Shown: positions 17,190 through 25,913 of the stretch, in pieces
Layout of the letters: each line of letters opens with the position of its first letter
Numbering within the stretch: the stretch's first letter is position 1
The notes under the pieces: model-generated
Told to the model about the DNA's origin: nothing
The model's database searches: none
The model's input: only the letters and a program-made list of their open reading frames with translations
Translations under genes and position numbers: made by a program
From: Polaribacter aestuariivivens
GTDB lineage: Bacteria; Bacteroidota; Bacteroidia; Flavobacteriales; Flavobacteriaceae
Length of the DNA: 64,000 nucleotides
Assembly (NCBI RefSeq): GCF_005885675.1
Contig: NZ_VANR01000003.1
Location: 62,001 to 126,000, forward strand
Direction of reading: 5' to 3'

Positions 17190-17810
17190 TTAAAACTTAG
17201 CTTCTGTAAAATTATCTAACTTAATCACTTTACCTTCTTTAGGGTTTTTTATAGTTTTAAAAACAATGTAAATAAAAAATAAAGAAATTAAACCTCCAAC
17301 AATTAAAGAACCAATTGGACCTAGAATATCTGCAATACCAACAAATATTTTCTTTACCCAACCTCTTCTTCCAGAAGTTCTCATTTCTTCTCCATTTTGC
17401 AAACCTATTGCAATATTGTATAAGAAAATAGTAATTCCTGTAAAAATTAAAAATCCAATACCTGCTGGTTGTATTTGTTTTACTATTGAATAGTTTTTAA
17501 CTTTTGAATGCAATAGATTTTCAGAAAAAAAAGATTTTACATCTTCATAAATAGTAGCATTTATAAAAAGTTCTATTTCCTCTTTATCTTCATCTGATTT
17601 AAATTCAATTAGCATTGAAGAATCATCATTTATAAAAATTAAATTTTTTATAATACTATATCTATAAATAGCTACATTCTGAACATTTTTCTGCTCAATT
17701 AAACTTTCAATATCTGCATCTATAGATTGTTCTGTAATCCAAATATTTTTTTCGTTCGCAATTAAGTACTTCTTATTTTCTGCTGTTTCTGATATTATCC
17801 AATATTTCAT
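17190..17810 (-). CDS. Hypothetical protein with two C-terminal membrane segments
   Basis: The 206-residue product has a soluble N-terminal half of about 110 residues with alternating strands (MKYWIISETAENKKYLIANE, DDSSMLIEFKSDEDKEEIEL) and two membrane segments near residues 115-137 and 160-187, the latter Gly-rich. I do not recognise a family. It follows the ybjQ-like gene by 36 bp on the same strand and may share a transcript with rnr and ybjQ. Confidence 0.65.
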   Translation of the reverse strand: MKYWIISETAENKKYLIANEKNIWITEQSIDADIESLIEQKNVQNVAIYRYSIIKNLIFINDDSSMLIEFKSDEDKEEIELFINATIYEDVKSFFSENLLHSKVKNYSIVKQIQPAGIGFLIFTGITIFLYNIAIGLQNGEEMRTSGRRGWVKKIFVGIADILGPIGSLIVGGLISLFFIYIVFKTIKNPKEGKVIKLDNFTEAKF

Positions 17811-17846
17811 TTCTAAAAATTATTGTGCTAATATCGTTAAAAAAAA

Positions 17847-18170
17847 TTATTCAGCTCTAACAGCAGTTCCAGTTATTGAAACTAATAATGTTGATGAATT
17901 TGCTAAAGGCTCCACATCTAATTGAATACCTACTACTGCATTTGCACCTAATTTTAATGCATTGTCTTTTAAATTTTGAAATGCTTTTTCTTTTATTCTT
18001 TCTAAAGCTAAGGTATATTTTTCGTAATATTTAGACATGCTAAACATATCTTTAAAAGACATCTTTGTTCCGTTTGAAGAATAACTAGAATCATAAGCTG
18101 TACCTGTTACAATACCTAAATAATCTACTATTTTGAAGTTTTCTATATTGTGTGTTGTAGTTAAAATCAT
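17847..18170 (-). CDS. YbjQ/UPF0145 family protein
   Basis: The 107-residue product fits the YbjQ (heavy-metal-binding-like, UPF0145) family: MILTTTHNIENFKIVDYLGI at the start, VTGTAYDSS in place of the usual VTGE loop, ALERIKEKAFQNLKDNALKL, GANAVVGIQLDVEPL, and LVSITGTAVRAE at the end. Members form pentameric rings; the function is not established. It lies 11 bp after rnr and is probably cotranscribed. Confidence 0.85.
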   Translation of the reverse strand: MILTTTHNIENFKIVDYLGIVTGTAYDSSYSSNGTKMSFKDMFSMSKYYEKYTLALERIKEKAFQNLKDNALKLGANAVVGIQLDVEPLANSSTLLVSITGTAVRAE

Positions 18171-18181
18171 TGTTTTATTTT

Positions 18182-20401
18182 TTACTCTTCAATTAAATTA
18201 AAATCTAAATGTTTGCGTTCTAAATCGGTTTTCTTTACCTGAACTTTTACATCGTCTCCTAATTGATACATGTTTTTTGTAGACTGACCAACAATAGCAT
18301 ATTGTTCTTCATCAAAAATATAATAATCGCTTTTTATATCTCTAATTCTAACCATTCCTTCACACTTGTTTGTAGTAATTTCTACATAAATTCCCCATTC
18401 TGTAACACCTGTAATTACACCCTCAAAAATTTCATCTTTATGATCTTGCATGTATTTTACTTGCATGTATTTTATAGATGAACGTTCTGCTTTAGAAGCC
18501 AATTCTTCTCTATGTGAAGAATGTTTACATTTTTCTTCATAAAGAGCTGCTTTTGGCGTTTCTCCTCCATCTAAATAATGTTGCAATAGTCTATGTGTCA
18601 TCACATCTGGATAACGTCTAATTGGTGACGTAAAATGGCTGTAATAATCAAAAGCCAATCCATAATGTCCAATATTTTGTGTGGTATACACTGCTTTAGA
18701 CATTGTTCTAATAGCAAGTGTTTCAATCATGTTCGATTCTGCTTTTCCATGAACATCATTTAATAATTGATTTAACGATTCTGAAGTAGACTCTTTAGTA
18801 GTTGTATCAATTTTATAACCAAATTTGCCAATAATATTTTCTAAAGAAGCTAATTTTTCTTCATTTGGCTCGTCATGAACTCTATATATAAATGTTTTTC
18901 CAGAAGGTCTTCCTTTATGTCTTCCAATAAATTCAGCTACTTTTCTGTTAGCCAACAACATAAATTCTTCAATTAATTTATTAGCATCTTTAGATGTTTT
19001 AAAGAAAACACCAATTGGATTTGCTTCTTCATCTAAATTAAACTTCACTTCTACTCTATCGAAAGAAATAGCACCTTGTTTCATTCTCTTTTTACGAAGA
19101 ATTTTTGCCAATTTATCTAATTGTAAAGTGGCTTCTACCACTTCTGGAGTAACTGTATATTCTTCGTCAATAATAGAAATATCAGCTGGCATTGTGTAAG
19201 GCTGAATATCGTCTGACAACGTTACATTTTCAATAATATCTTGTGCCTCTTCATAAGCAAAACGTTGATCAGAATAGGTTACAGTTCTCCCAAACCATTC
19301 ATTTACAATTTGTGCTTTTTGGTTGATTTCAAAAACTGCCGAAAACGTTAATTTTTCTTCATTTGGTCTTAAAGAACAGACGCCATTACTTAACATTTCT
19401 GGCAACATTGGCACTACTCTATCTACCAAATAAACCGATGTTGCTCTATCATAAGCTTCGTCATCTAAAATAGTTTTTGGTTGTAAATAATGCGAAACAT
19501 CTGCAATATGAATACCTACTTCGAAATTTCCGTTTTCTAATTTTGTGAAAGATAATGCATCATCAAAATCTTTTGCATCTTTAGGATCTATCGTAAACGT
19601 TAAATCTTTGCGCATATCTCTACGTTTACCAATTTCTTCTTTTGTAATTTCTATCGGTAAATTTTGTGCTTCTTTTTCTACTTCTGGCTCAAATTCATAA
19701 GGTAAATCGTATTCTAATAAAATAGAATGCATTTCTGTATTATGGTCTCCAGGTTTTCCAAGAACTGTCGTTATTTTTCCAAAAGGATTTTTAGAGTTTT
19801 CTGGCCAATCTTGAATTTTAGCCTGTACTTTATCACCATGTTCTGCACCATTCATCTTATTTTCAGAAATAAAAATATCTGCGTACATTTTATGATTATC
19901 ACAAATTACAAATCCGAAATTTTTATTCTTCTGTAAAACACCTACAAACTCTGTTTTTGCACGTTCTATAATTTCTACAACATCGGCTTCTAACTTGTTA
20001 CTTCGCTTTCGTTTGTAAACATACGCTCTTACAACATCGCCATGTAAACCCTTACCTAGGTTAATATTTGGAACAAAAACATCATGTTCATAATCGTCTG
20101 TTATAAAATATCCGTTTCCATTTGAAGTTATATCTAAAGTTCCAATAGAATACTTTCTATCTTCATTAATTTGAAACTTTCCTCTGTCTACTTCTTTAAT
20201 TTTTTTGGTAGCAGTTAATTCTGCTAATTTTTTAATAACCTGATTTTTTCCATCAGTATCTTCAATTTTTAATTTTGAAGCTATTTGTTTATAATTGAAG
20301 AACTTACTACTGTCTTCGTTTAAAATTCTGAATATATTTTTAGTTAAATCTTTTACAACTTTTCCTTTCTTTTTATATATTTTTTTTTTCTTTTTTCTCA
20401 T
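18182..20401 (-). CDS. rnr: Ribonuclease R (RNB-family 3'-5' exoribonuclease)
   Basis: RNase R degrades structured RNA from the 3' end and supports rRNA and mRNA turnover. The 739-residue product has a Lys-rich N terminus (MRKKKKKIYKKKGKVVKDL), a winged-helix region, OB/cold-shock domains (YSIGTLDITSNGNGYFITDD), the RNB catalytic centre TIDPKDAKDFDDALSF with HIADVSHYLQP, YSHFTSPIRRYPDVMTHRLL, and a C-terminal S1 domain (GVITGVTEWGIYVEITT). It heads a minus-strand unit with ybjQ and diverges from the lipid kinase gene. Confidence 0.97.
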   Translation of the reverse strand: MRKKKKKIYKKKGKVVKDLTKNIFRILNEDSSKFFNYKQIASKLKIEDTDGKNQVIKKLAELTATKKIKEVDRGKFQINEDRKYSIGTLDITSNGNGYFITDDYEHDVFVPNINLGKGLHGDVVRAYVYKRKRSNKLEADVVEIIERAKTEFVGVLQKNKNFGFVICDNHKMYADIFISENKMNGAEHGDKVQAKIQDWPENSKNPFGKITTVLGKPGDHNTEMHSILLEYDLPYEFEPEVEKEAQNLPIEITKEEIGKRRDMRKDLTFTIDPKDAKDFDDALSFTKLENGNFEVGIHIADVSHYLQPKTILDDEAYDRATSVYLVDRVVPMLPEMLSNGVCSLRPNEEKLTFSAVFEINQKAQIVNEWFGRTVTYSDQRFAYEEAQDIIENVTLSDDIQPYTMPADISIIDEEYTVTPEVVEATLQLDKLAKILRKKRMKQGAISFDRVEVKFNLDEEANPIGVFFKTSKDANKLIEEFMLLANRKVAEFIGRHKGRPSGKTFIYRVHDEPNEEKLASLENIIGKFGYKIDTTTKESTSESLNQLLNDVHGKAESNMIETLAIRTMSKAVYTTQNIGHYGLAFDYYSHFTSPIRRYPDVMTHRLLQHYLDGGETPKAALYEEKCKHSSHREELASKAERSSIKYMQVKYMQDHKDEIFEGVITGVTEWGIYVEITTNKCEGMVRIRDIKSDYYIFDEEQYAIVGQSTKNMYQLGDDVKVQVKKTDLERKHLDFNLIEE

Positions 20402-20512
20402 TTAAAATTTTGTATTTAATACGATACTAAAATAGTATTTATTCTCTTGAATCTTATTAATTAATTGTTACGATTCAATTTTGTACTTTGCTTGTTTATT
20501 AATTTATTTTTT

Positions 20513-21442
20513 ATGTCTCATATTGATAAAATCAATACTAATTCTTGGTTTGTAATTGCAAACTCTACTTCTGGTAATGGCGATTTTTCTAAACAATGGA
20601 AGGAAATTCAACAGTACTTAAAACATAAGAAAATAGATTATTCTTTTGCTTTTACAAAATTTTCTAAACACGAGGTTGATTTGGTACAAAACGCTATCAA
20701 AAAAGGGTTTAGAAACATTATTTCCGTTGGCGGAGATGGAACACTACACAATGTAGTTCACGGAATAATGCTGCAAAGGTATGTAAAAACTTCCGAACTA
20801 ACTATTGGTGTAATTCCTTTAGGAACTGGAAACGATTGGATAAAGACCTACAACATTCCGAATCATATTGAAAAATCAATGGAAATTATCTTTAGAAAGA
20901 ACACGATTTTACAGGATATTGGTGTTTTAAAAACAGCGGATAATAATCTTACTTATTTTAATAATGTAGCTGGTTTAGGGTATGATGGTTACATTGTTAA
21001 TAAACTAAAAACTTTAAAAAAGTTTGGTGCAATTTCTTATTTATTAGCCGGAATTTATGGTTTGCTATTCTATAAAAAATCAATATTTAAAATTATTTTT
21101 GATAATAAAGTGATTGAAACCAATTGTTTAATGACAATTATTGGTATTTGTAAATTTTCTGGTGGTGGAATGCAGTTTACAGAAAATGTAAAACCGAATG
21201 ATGGTTTATTAGATATAACCGTTGCTAAAAATCTCACTTTTTTAGATTTGGTATTTAACCTTCCTAAGTTATATTCTGGAAAAATTACACATCATAAAAA
21301 AGTAGCAACTTATAAAACGAAAAAAATTGCTATAATTCCGCAAAACTCAAAAACATTTATTCAAGCAGATGGTGAGTTGGTTGGAACTGGAGCAATTACT
21401 GCAGAAATTGTTGAAAAAGCTATTAACTTTATTATCAATTAA
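20513..21442 (+). CDS. Diacylglycerol/lipid kinase (YegS/BmrU-like)
   Basis: About 309 residues from the ATG at 20513, which removes a hydrophobic leader-like extension from an upstream TTG. The catalytic domain has WFVIANSTSGNGDFSKQWKE, the nucleotide-binding glycine loop VGGDGTLHNVVHG, and IGVIPLGTGNDWIKTYN; the substrate-side region includes GFGYDGY-like GLGYDGYIVNKL and FSGGGMQFTENVKPNDGLLD. Such kinases phosphorylate diacylglycerol or related lipids at the membrane. The exact lipid is unknown. Confidence 0.92.
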   Translation: MSHIDKINTNSWFVIANSTSGNGDFSKQWKEIQQYLKHKKIDYSFAFTKFSKHEVDLVQNAIKKGFRNIISVGGDGTLHNVVHGIMLQRYVKTSELTIGVIPLGTGNDWIKTYNIPNHIEKSMEIIFRKNTILQDIGVLKTADNNLTYFNNVAGLGYDGYIVNKLKTLKKFGAISYLLAGIYGLLFYKKSIFKIIFDNKVIETNCLMTIIGICKFSGGGMQFTENVKPNDGLLDITVAKNLTFLDLVFNLPKLYSGKITHHKKVATYKTKKIAIIPQNSKTFIQADGELVGTGAITAEIVEKAINFIIN

Positions 21443-21471
21443 ATAAAAAGTTAAAAAAATCTTAATTTTTT

Positions 21472-21498
21472 TGTAACGTTTTTATTTTTAATGCGTCT
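21472..21498 (+). promoter_or_regulatory. ECF-sigma-type promoter (TGTAAC, 16 bp, CGTCT)
   Basis: TGTAAC at 21472-21477 and CGTCT at 21494-21498 are separated by 16 bp, the layout of promoters read by stress-type ECF sigma factors. It lies directly before a small membrane-protein gene. I saw no second copy in the window. Confidence 0.55.
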
Positions 21499-21511
21499 TT
21501 ATAGTTAGAAG

Positions 21512-21697
21512 ATGTTAAAAAATATGAAAAATCTGTACAAAATAATTACTTTATTTGCTATTATCTTCATTGCAGGAATTTTTGTAACTGTAATGACAGT
21601 AAATAGTTCTTTAAATAAAGTAGAGAAACCTTCTAAAACTGTAGAAATTCAAAAAGATACTTTACATCTCTTAAAAGCCGAGAAAAAAACGGTTTAA
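21512..21697 (+). CDS. Small single-TM hypothetical protein
   Basis: A 61-residue product (57 if it starts at the second ATG, 21524) with one membrane segment at about residues 11-30 (ITLFAIIFIAGIFVTVMTV) and a short polar tail. No family is recognised. The predicted start of transcription from the ECF-type promoter would be near 21505, which favours the ATG at 21524. It could be a stress-induced membrane peptide. It borders the candidate replication origin. Confidence 0.55.
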   Translation: MLKNMKNLYKIITLFAIIFIAGIFVTVMTVNSSLNKVEKPSKTVEIQKDTLHLLKAEKKTV

Positions 21698-22431
21698 ATT
21701 GCATTCAACGTAATACTCTATTTCTTTGCATACCTTTTAAAATTTTCTTTCAATTTATTTTTTCTAAAATGAGCTATTTTTAAAATATTAAACTTGTTTC
21801 ATTTTAATCAATTTTTAAGTTATCAACATTCTATATTATTATATTTTTTCTTTTATAAAATTTTTAAAAAACTATGATGGTTATAATAGTGTGTGAATAG
21901 TTACTATAAAAATTTTACTTTTTATTTTAATATGTGAGTTATTAAAAACTACTGACATTTTATAAGCTATTTAAAAGGTTAAAAATCAATCTTAAAATAC
22001 AGTTATTAACAAAACTTATAAACAGCTATCAACCTAATTTTATCAATAAATAACATTTCATTTACTGTAAATAAATTGTAAATTTTATGTTGATAAACTT
22101 TTATGAAAAAGGCATAATTAAATTTGCATATATCAAGTTCTTCCTTGTATTGAAATAAAAATTAAAACTACCAAAAAAAGTTACGAGTTTATTACGACAA
22201 CTTCTTAACATTAACTTAAAACAGATAAAAGGTTTAAAAATAAGTAGTTATTAAAAAATTACAAATTTTGATTGTTTATAACTGTTCATAACCATAAAAA
22301 ACTATATTTTTGTTGATGTAACTATCTGTCATTCCGATTAAAGCGATAGCGAAACAGAGAAATCTATAAAATTACTTTATAATGTAAGATTTCTCTATAA
22401 AGTCGAAATGATAATATATAAAAATTAAATT
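21698..22431. other. oriC: Candidate replication origin region (cluster of DnaA-box-like motifs)
   Basis: This very AT-rich 734-bp gap has no credible gene. Six matches to TTATNAACA occur: 21820-21828, 22003-22011 and 22016-22024 on plus, and 22088-22096, 22273-22281 and 22283-22291 on minus. Further near matches are CTATTCACA (21892-21900, minus) and CTATCAACC (22026-22034). Plus-strand copies are all on the left and minus-strand copies all on the right. The right end holds a palindromic repeat. DnaA boxes are usually TTATCCACA, so the variant reading is an inference; rnr/lipid kinase and rpiB flank it. Confidence 0.5.
22327..22413. repeat. Palindromic intergenic repeat, second copy
   Basis: TGTCATTCCGA (22327-22337) pairs with TCGAAATGATA (22403-22413), with an inner pair AGAGAAATCT / AGATTTCTCT. 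The layout matches the element at 3070-3145. It lies immediately before rpiB and could form a large stem-loop in the leader. Confidence 0.75.
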
Positions 22432-22866
22432 ATGACAATTGCTATTGGTAACGATCACGCAGGAACAGAGTACAAATTCGAAATTATAAAACATTTAGAA
22501 GAAAAAGGACATAAAGTCTTAAATTTTGGTACCGATTCAAATGGTTCTATGGATTATCCTGATGCCATTCATCCAACAGCAGATGCAGTAGAATCTGGTA
22601 AGGCAGCATTAGGAGTTATTTTATGTGGATCTGGTAATGGAGCGCAAATGACTGCCAACAAACACCAAGGAATTAGAGCTGCTTTGTGCTGGAATAAAGA
22701 ATTGGTTGAATTAACAAGACAACATAATAATGCAAACATTTTAACGATTCCTGCACGTTTTGTGTCTTTACAACAAGCAATAGGTTTTGTAGATGTTTTT
22801 TTAAATACAGAATTTGAAGGTGGAAGACATCAAAATAGAGTAGATAAAATTTCTTGTGCTGGATAA
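22432..22866 (+). CDS. rpiB: Ribose-5-phosphate isomerase B
   Basis: RpiB interconverts ribose-5-phosphate and ribulose-5-phosphate in the pentose phosphate pathway. The 144-residue product shows the family start TIAIGNDHAGTEYKFEIIKH, DYPDAIHPTADAVESG, the catalytic-cysteine loop ILCGSGNGAQMTANKH, RAALCWNKELVELTRQHNNA with LTIPARFV, and the C-terminal GGRHQNRVDKI. It starts at ATG 22432, right after a palindromic repeat. Confidence 0.97.
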   Translation: MTIAIGNDHAGTEYKFEIIKHLEEKGHKVLNFGTDSNGSMDYPDAIHPTADAVESGKAALGVILCGSGNGAQMTANKHQGIRAALCWNKELVELTRQHNNANILTIPARFVSLQQAIGFVDVFLNTEFEGGRHQNRVDKISCAG

Positions 22867-22877
22867 ATATTTTAGTT

Positions 22878-22930
22878 TGTCATTTCGAGTAAATTTTCGA
22901 AGTATGAGAAAATTAGTATCGAGAAATCTT
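22878..22930. repeat. Half copy of the palindromic intergenic repeat
   Basis: TGTCATTTCGA at 22878-22888 and ATCGAGAAATCT at 22918-22930 match the left half of the elements at 3070 and 22327; the closing arm is missing. It fills the rpiB-elaA gap. Confidence 0.6.
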
Positions 22931-22938
22931 TATAAATA

Positions 22939-23379
22939 ATGAACTTCATTACAAAAAAATTCCAAGAATTAACTATTGATGAATTGTATCAAATCTTACA
23001 ACTACGATCAGAAGTTTTTGTGGTGGAACAAGATTGTGTGTACCAAGATGTAGATGGAAAAGATTTTAAATCACTTCATGTTTTTGGTACTAAAAATGAT
23101 AAAATAATAGCTTATACAAGAATTTTTAAGGCTGGTGATTATTTTAAAAATGCTAGTATTGGTAGAGTAGTAGTAGCTGCTAATGAACGTAAATATGGTT
23201 TTGGTCACGATTTAATGAAAGCTTCATTAAAAGCAATAAAAACACATTTTAATGCTGATAAAATTACCATTTCCGCACAAAAATATTTAAAGAAGTTTTA
23301 CGAATCTCATAACTTTGAACAAATAGGAGAGGAGTATTTAGAAGATGGAATTCCTCATATTAGAATGGATAGAGGTTAA
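22939..23379 (+). CDS. ElaA-like GNAT acetyltransferase
   Basis: The 146-residue product fits the ElaA branch of GNAT acetyltransferases: LTIDELYQILQLRSEVFVVE, QDCVYQDVDGKDFKSLHVFG, then the acetyl-CoA-binding core SIGRVVVAANERKYGFGHDL and FYESHNFEQIGEEYLEDGIP. The acceptor substrate is not known. It follows rpiB after a 72-bp gap that holds the half repeat. Confidence 0.9.
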   Translation: MNFITKKFQELTIDELYQILQLRSEVFVVEQDCVYQDVDGKDFKSLHVFGTKNDKIIAYTRIFKAGDYFKNASIGRVVVAANERKYGFGHDLMKASLKAIKTHFNADKITISAQKYLKKFYESHNFEQIGEEYLEDGIPHIRMDRG

Positions 23380-23381
23380 AT

Positions 23382-25913
23382 TTAAAATTGCACTCTAAAA
23401 CTCAAGTTTGGTGTAAAAGGCAAAGAATAATTATCTATTCTTCTTACATTATTTGCACTGTTTTCATCTACAATATAGTAAGAGTTTATGGTATTTTGTT
23501 TATCAGTTAAGTTGGTAAAACCTACTCTTAAAATGGCATTTACAGCTTCAGTAAAATTAAAATTATAACTTGCAGAAGCATCAATTCTAAAGAAATTTTC
23601 TAATCTTTCGGAATTAGGATTGCTGTAGTTTACAATAGTTCTATTACCATCTTGTATGGTTTCATTTCCTTGAACTGGTTTTGTATACGGATTTCCAGAA
23701 CGTAAAATTCCGCCAATAGAAATTTTAAAATTATCGTAAAAACTATAATTAAAAGCAGCACTTACAGAATGTGAAATATCTAAACTGTTTGGAAATGTTT
23801 CCGGGTTAAAAATATCAAATGTATAATTGTTAACTGCGTACGAATAACTCAACCAAGTACTAATAATTTTATTTTTTTTGTTGATTAAAAATTCCACTCC
23901 TTTTACTTCGTAATTTCCTACAGAATTAAATTGCTGAATATTATTATAAAAACCTTGGTTTGCAGCCGTAATTCCATCTACTTTTTTATAAAAACCAGTT
24001 ATATCTGCATAAAATTTATTAGCAGCATAGGTTGTACCTAAAGAAATTTGTTTGCTTTTTACAATGGGTATATTTTTATTGTCAGATAAAATCCAACGTC
24101 TTTTTTCAATTCCTAAAAAATTATCTTGAAAATCTACTTTTTGAGTAGTGGTTTGGTTTTTAAACTCAGCTTCTAATTTTAAAGAAATTTGGTTATTCAA
24201 TTTCTGACTGATATTTATTCGAGGTTCAACTACAAACTCATTAAACTTATCAAAATAATTTACTCGCAAACCAAATCTTGCGTAGGTATTGTTTTTCTTA
24301 TATTCAACTTCCGAGAACAAAGCACTTTTTAATAATACATTTTTTACTGTTTTAGAAAAAGTAGGTGCATTTACTGTGGTGGTATTTCTAACTCCTATTT
24401 CATTAAAAACCAATCCGTTTAAAAAGTGAAAAGTATCAGAAAATTCATATTTAGAAGCCACTTTAAATTCGGTTTCTAACACATTATTAAACTGTGTTTG
24501 AAACTGATCTGTGTCTTTATTATAATCGGAAGCATCTATATTATAATCAGATACAAAAGCCGAAATATTGGTAGAAAACTTTGAATTCCAATCTGCATTC
24601 CAATTGATAATTCCTCCTAAATTTTCTTGTTTAAAAACACTATTTTCTTCTATAGTAGTATTGTTAGAAGTATAGGCTTCTTCGTAATTTAAATGATTTG
24701 TAATACCTATAAAACTTGCTCTAATTGAATGATTATAATTAATATCATACAATACTTTAAAAGAGTAATCGTAAAAATAAAAATCTGTAGATGAGTCGTT
24801 TACAGTATTAGAAGAAACAGAGTTATCTTGAAAACTTCTATTAAAATAATTGGTAAAAGTGGGTGTAATTAAAAAATCTGTAAAAGATCTTCTTCCAGAA
24901 ATATGTAACTCTAATTTTTCTGAAACAGGAATGTTTACAAAAGCATCTGTACTTAACAAATTAAAACCTCCGCCACCAGAAAATTTATTGGTAATTCTAT
25001 TTGAAGTTTGCATATTTATGGTAGATGAAACTCCGTCTGAAAACAAACTACTTGTTCCGTTTTTAGTAACTGTAACTTTGTTTGTTAAATAAGGGTTGTA
25101 AGCAGAAATTAAACCAAAAAAATGACCTGTATGATACATTTTAATACCATCCCAAAGCATTAAATTTTGGTCATTGGTACCACCTCTAACATTTATATTA
25201 GAAATACTTTCGCTTGCACTCTCTATACCAGGTAAAATTTTAATCGTTTTTAAAATATCTGGCTCAATTAAACCCGGTAAAATTCCGAATTTTTCTGTGT
25301 TTAAAATGGTACTTCCATCTTCACTTTTTTGCAAACCAGTTGTTAAAAATTTAGCAATACTTATTTCAGATAATTGCTCTGAACTTTCTACAAGAAAAAT
25401 TTCTTTACACTTTGGTTGTAAATACAAATCTTTCGCTTTTATAATTTGTGAAGAATATCCAATAAAAGAAACTAAAAGAGAAGCATTTAAAGAAATAGTA
25501 TTCAAGGTAAATTCTCCATTAAAATTCGTAGTTGTTCCAGTATTAATGTTTATTATTTTTATGGAACAAAGAGACAAAGGTGTTTTTGTTTTTGCATCTA
25601 AAATAACCCCACAAATATTAATTTTCTTATCTAAAAAGGAGACAGTTACATATCTATTATCTAGAGTTTTGAACTGTAAAAAAGTGTTCTCATTTAAAAA
25701 TTGAAGTACTTCAGAAAGAGAAAAATTTGCGTTTGGTTTTTCTAAAAAAACTTCTGTAACATCTGCATCTGAATAAGAAAATTTAATGTTATACTGTTTT
25801 TCTAAATCTACTAATAATGAAGATAATGCTACTTTTTTAGAAGAATCTTGTGCAAATTGACTATTTACAAAAAATAAAAAAACGCTAAAAAGAAGTAGAA
25901 TTTTACTGTTCAT
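23382..25913 (-). CDS. TonB-dependent receptor with STN signalling domain and carboxypeptidase-like domain
   Basis: An outer-membrane receptor/transducer of 843 residues. In order: signal peptide (1-21), STN domain (about 28-92, VALSSLLVDLEKQYNIKFSY), a CarboxypepD-regulatory-like beta domain (about 100-180, CGVILDAKTKTPLSLCSIKI), a plug (ILPGIESASESISNINVRGG with the following NDQNLMLWDGI), and a beta-barrel ending in LPFTPNLSFRVQF. The STN domain is the part that contacts FecR-type anti-sigma proteins. Its start overlaps fecR by 11 bases. The ligand is unknown; nothing specifically indicates iron. Confidence 0.92.
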   Translation of the reverse strand: MNSKILLLFSVFLFFVNSQFAQDSSKKVALSSLLVDLEKQYNIKFSYSDADVTEVFLEKPNANFSLSEVLQFLNENTFLQFKTLDNRYVTVSFLDKKINICGVILDAKTKTPLSLCSIKIININTGTTTNFNGEFTLNTISLNASLLVSFIGYSSQIIKAKDLYLQPKCKEIFLVESSEQLSEISIAKFLTTGLQKSEDGSTILNTEKFGILPGLIEPDILKTIKILPGIESASESISNINVRGGTNDQNLMLWDGIKMYHTGHFFGLISAYNPYLTNKVTVTKNGTSSLFSDGVSSTINMQTSNRITNKFSGGGGFNLLSTDAFVNIPVSEKLELHISGRRSFTDFLITPTFTNYFNRSFQDNSVSSNTVNDSSTDFYFYDYSFKVLYDINYNHSIRASFIGITNHLNYEEAYTSNNTTIEENSVFKQENLGGIINWNADWNSKFSTNISAFVSDYNIDASDYNKDTDQFQTQFNNVLETEFKVASKYEFSDTFHFLNGLVFNEIGVRNTTTVNAPTFSKTVKNVLLKSALFSEVEYKKNNTYARFGLRVNYFDKFNEFVVEPRINISQKLNNQISLKLEAEFKNQTTTQKVDFQDNFLGIEKRRWILSDNKNIPIVKSKQISLGTTYAANKFYADITGFYKKVDGITAANQGFYNNIQQFNSVGNYEVKGVEFLINKKNKIISTWLSYSYAVNNYTFDIFNPETFPNSLDISHSVSAAFNYSFYDNFKISIGGILRSGNPYTKPVQGNETIQDGNRTIVNYSNPNSERLENFFRIDASASYNFNFTEAVNAILRVGFTNLTDKQNTINSYYIVDENSANNVRRIDNYSLPFTPNLSFRVQF

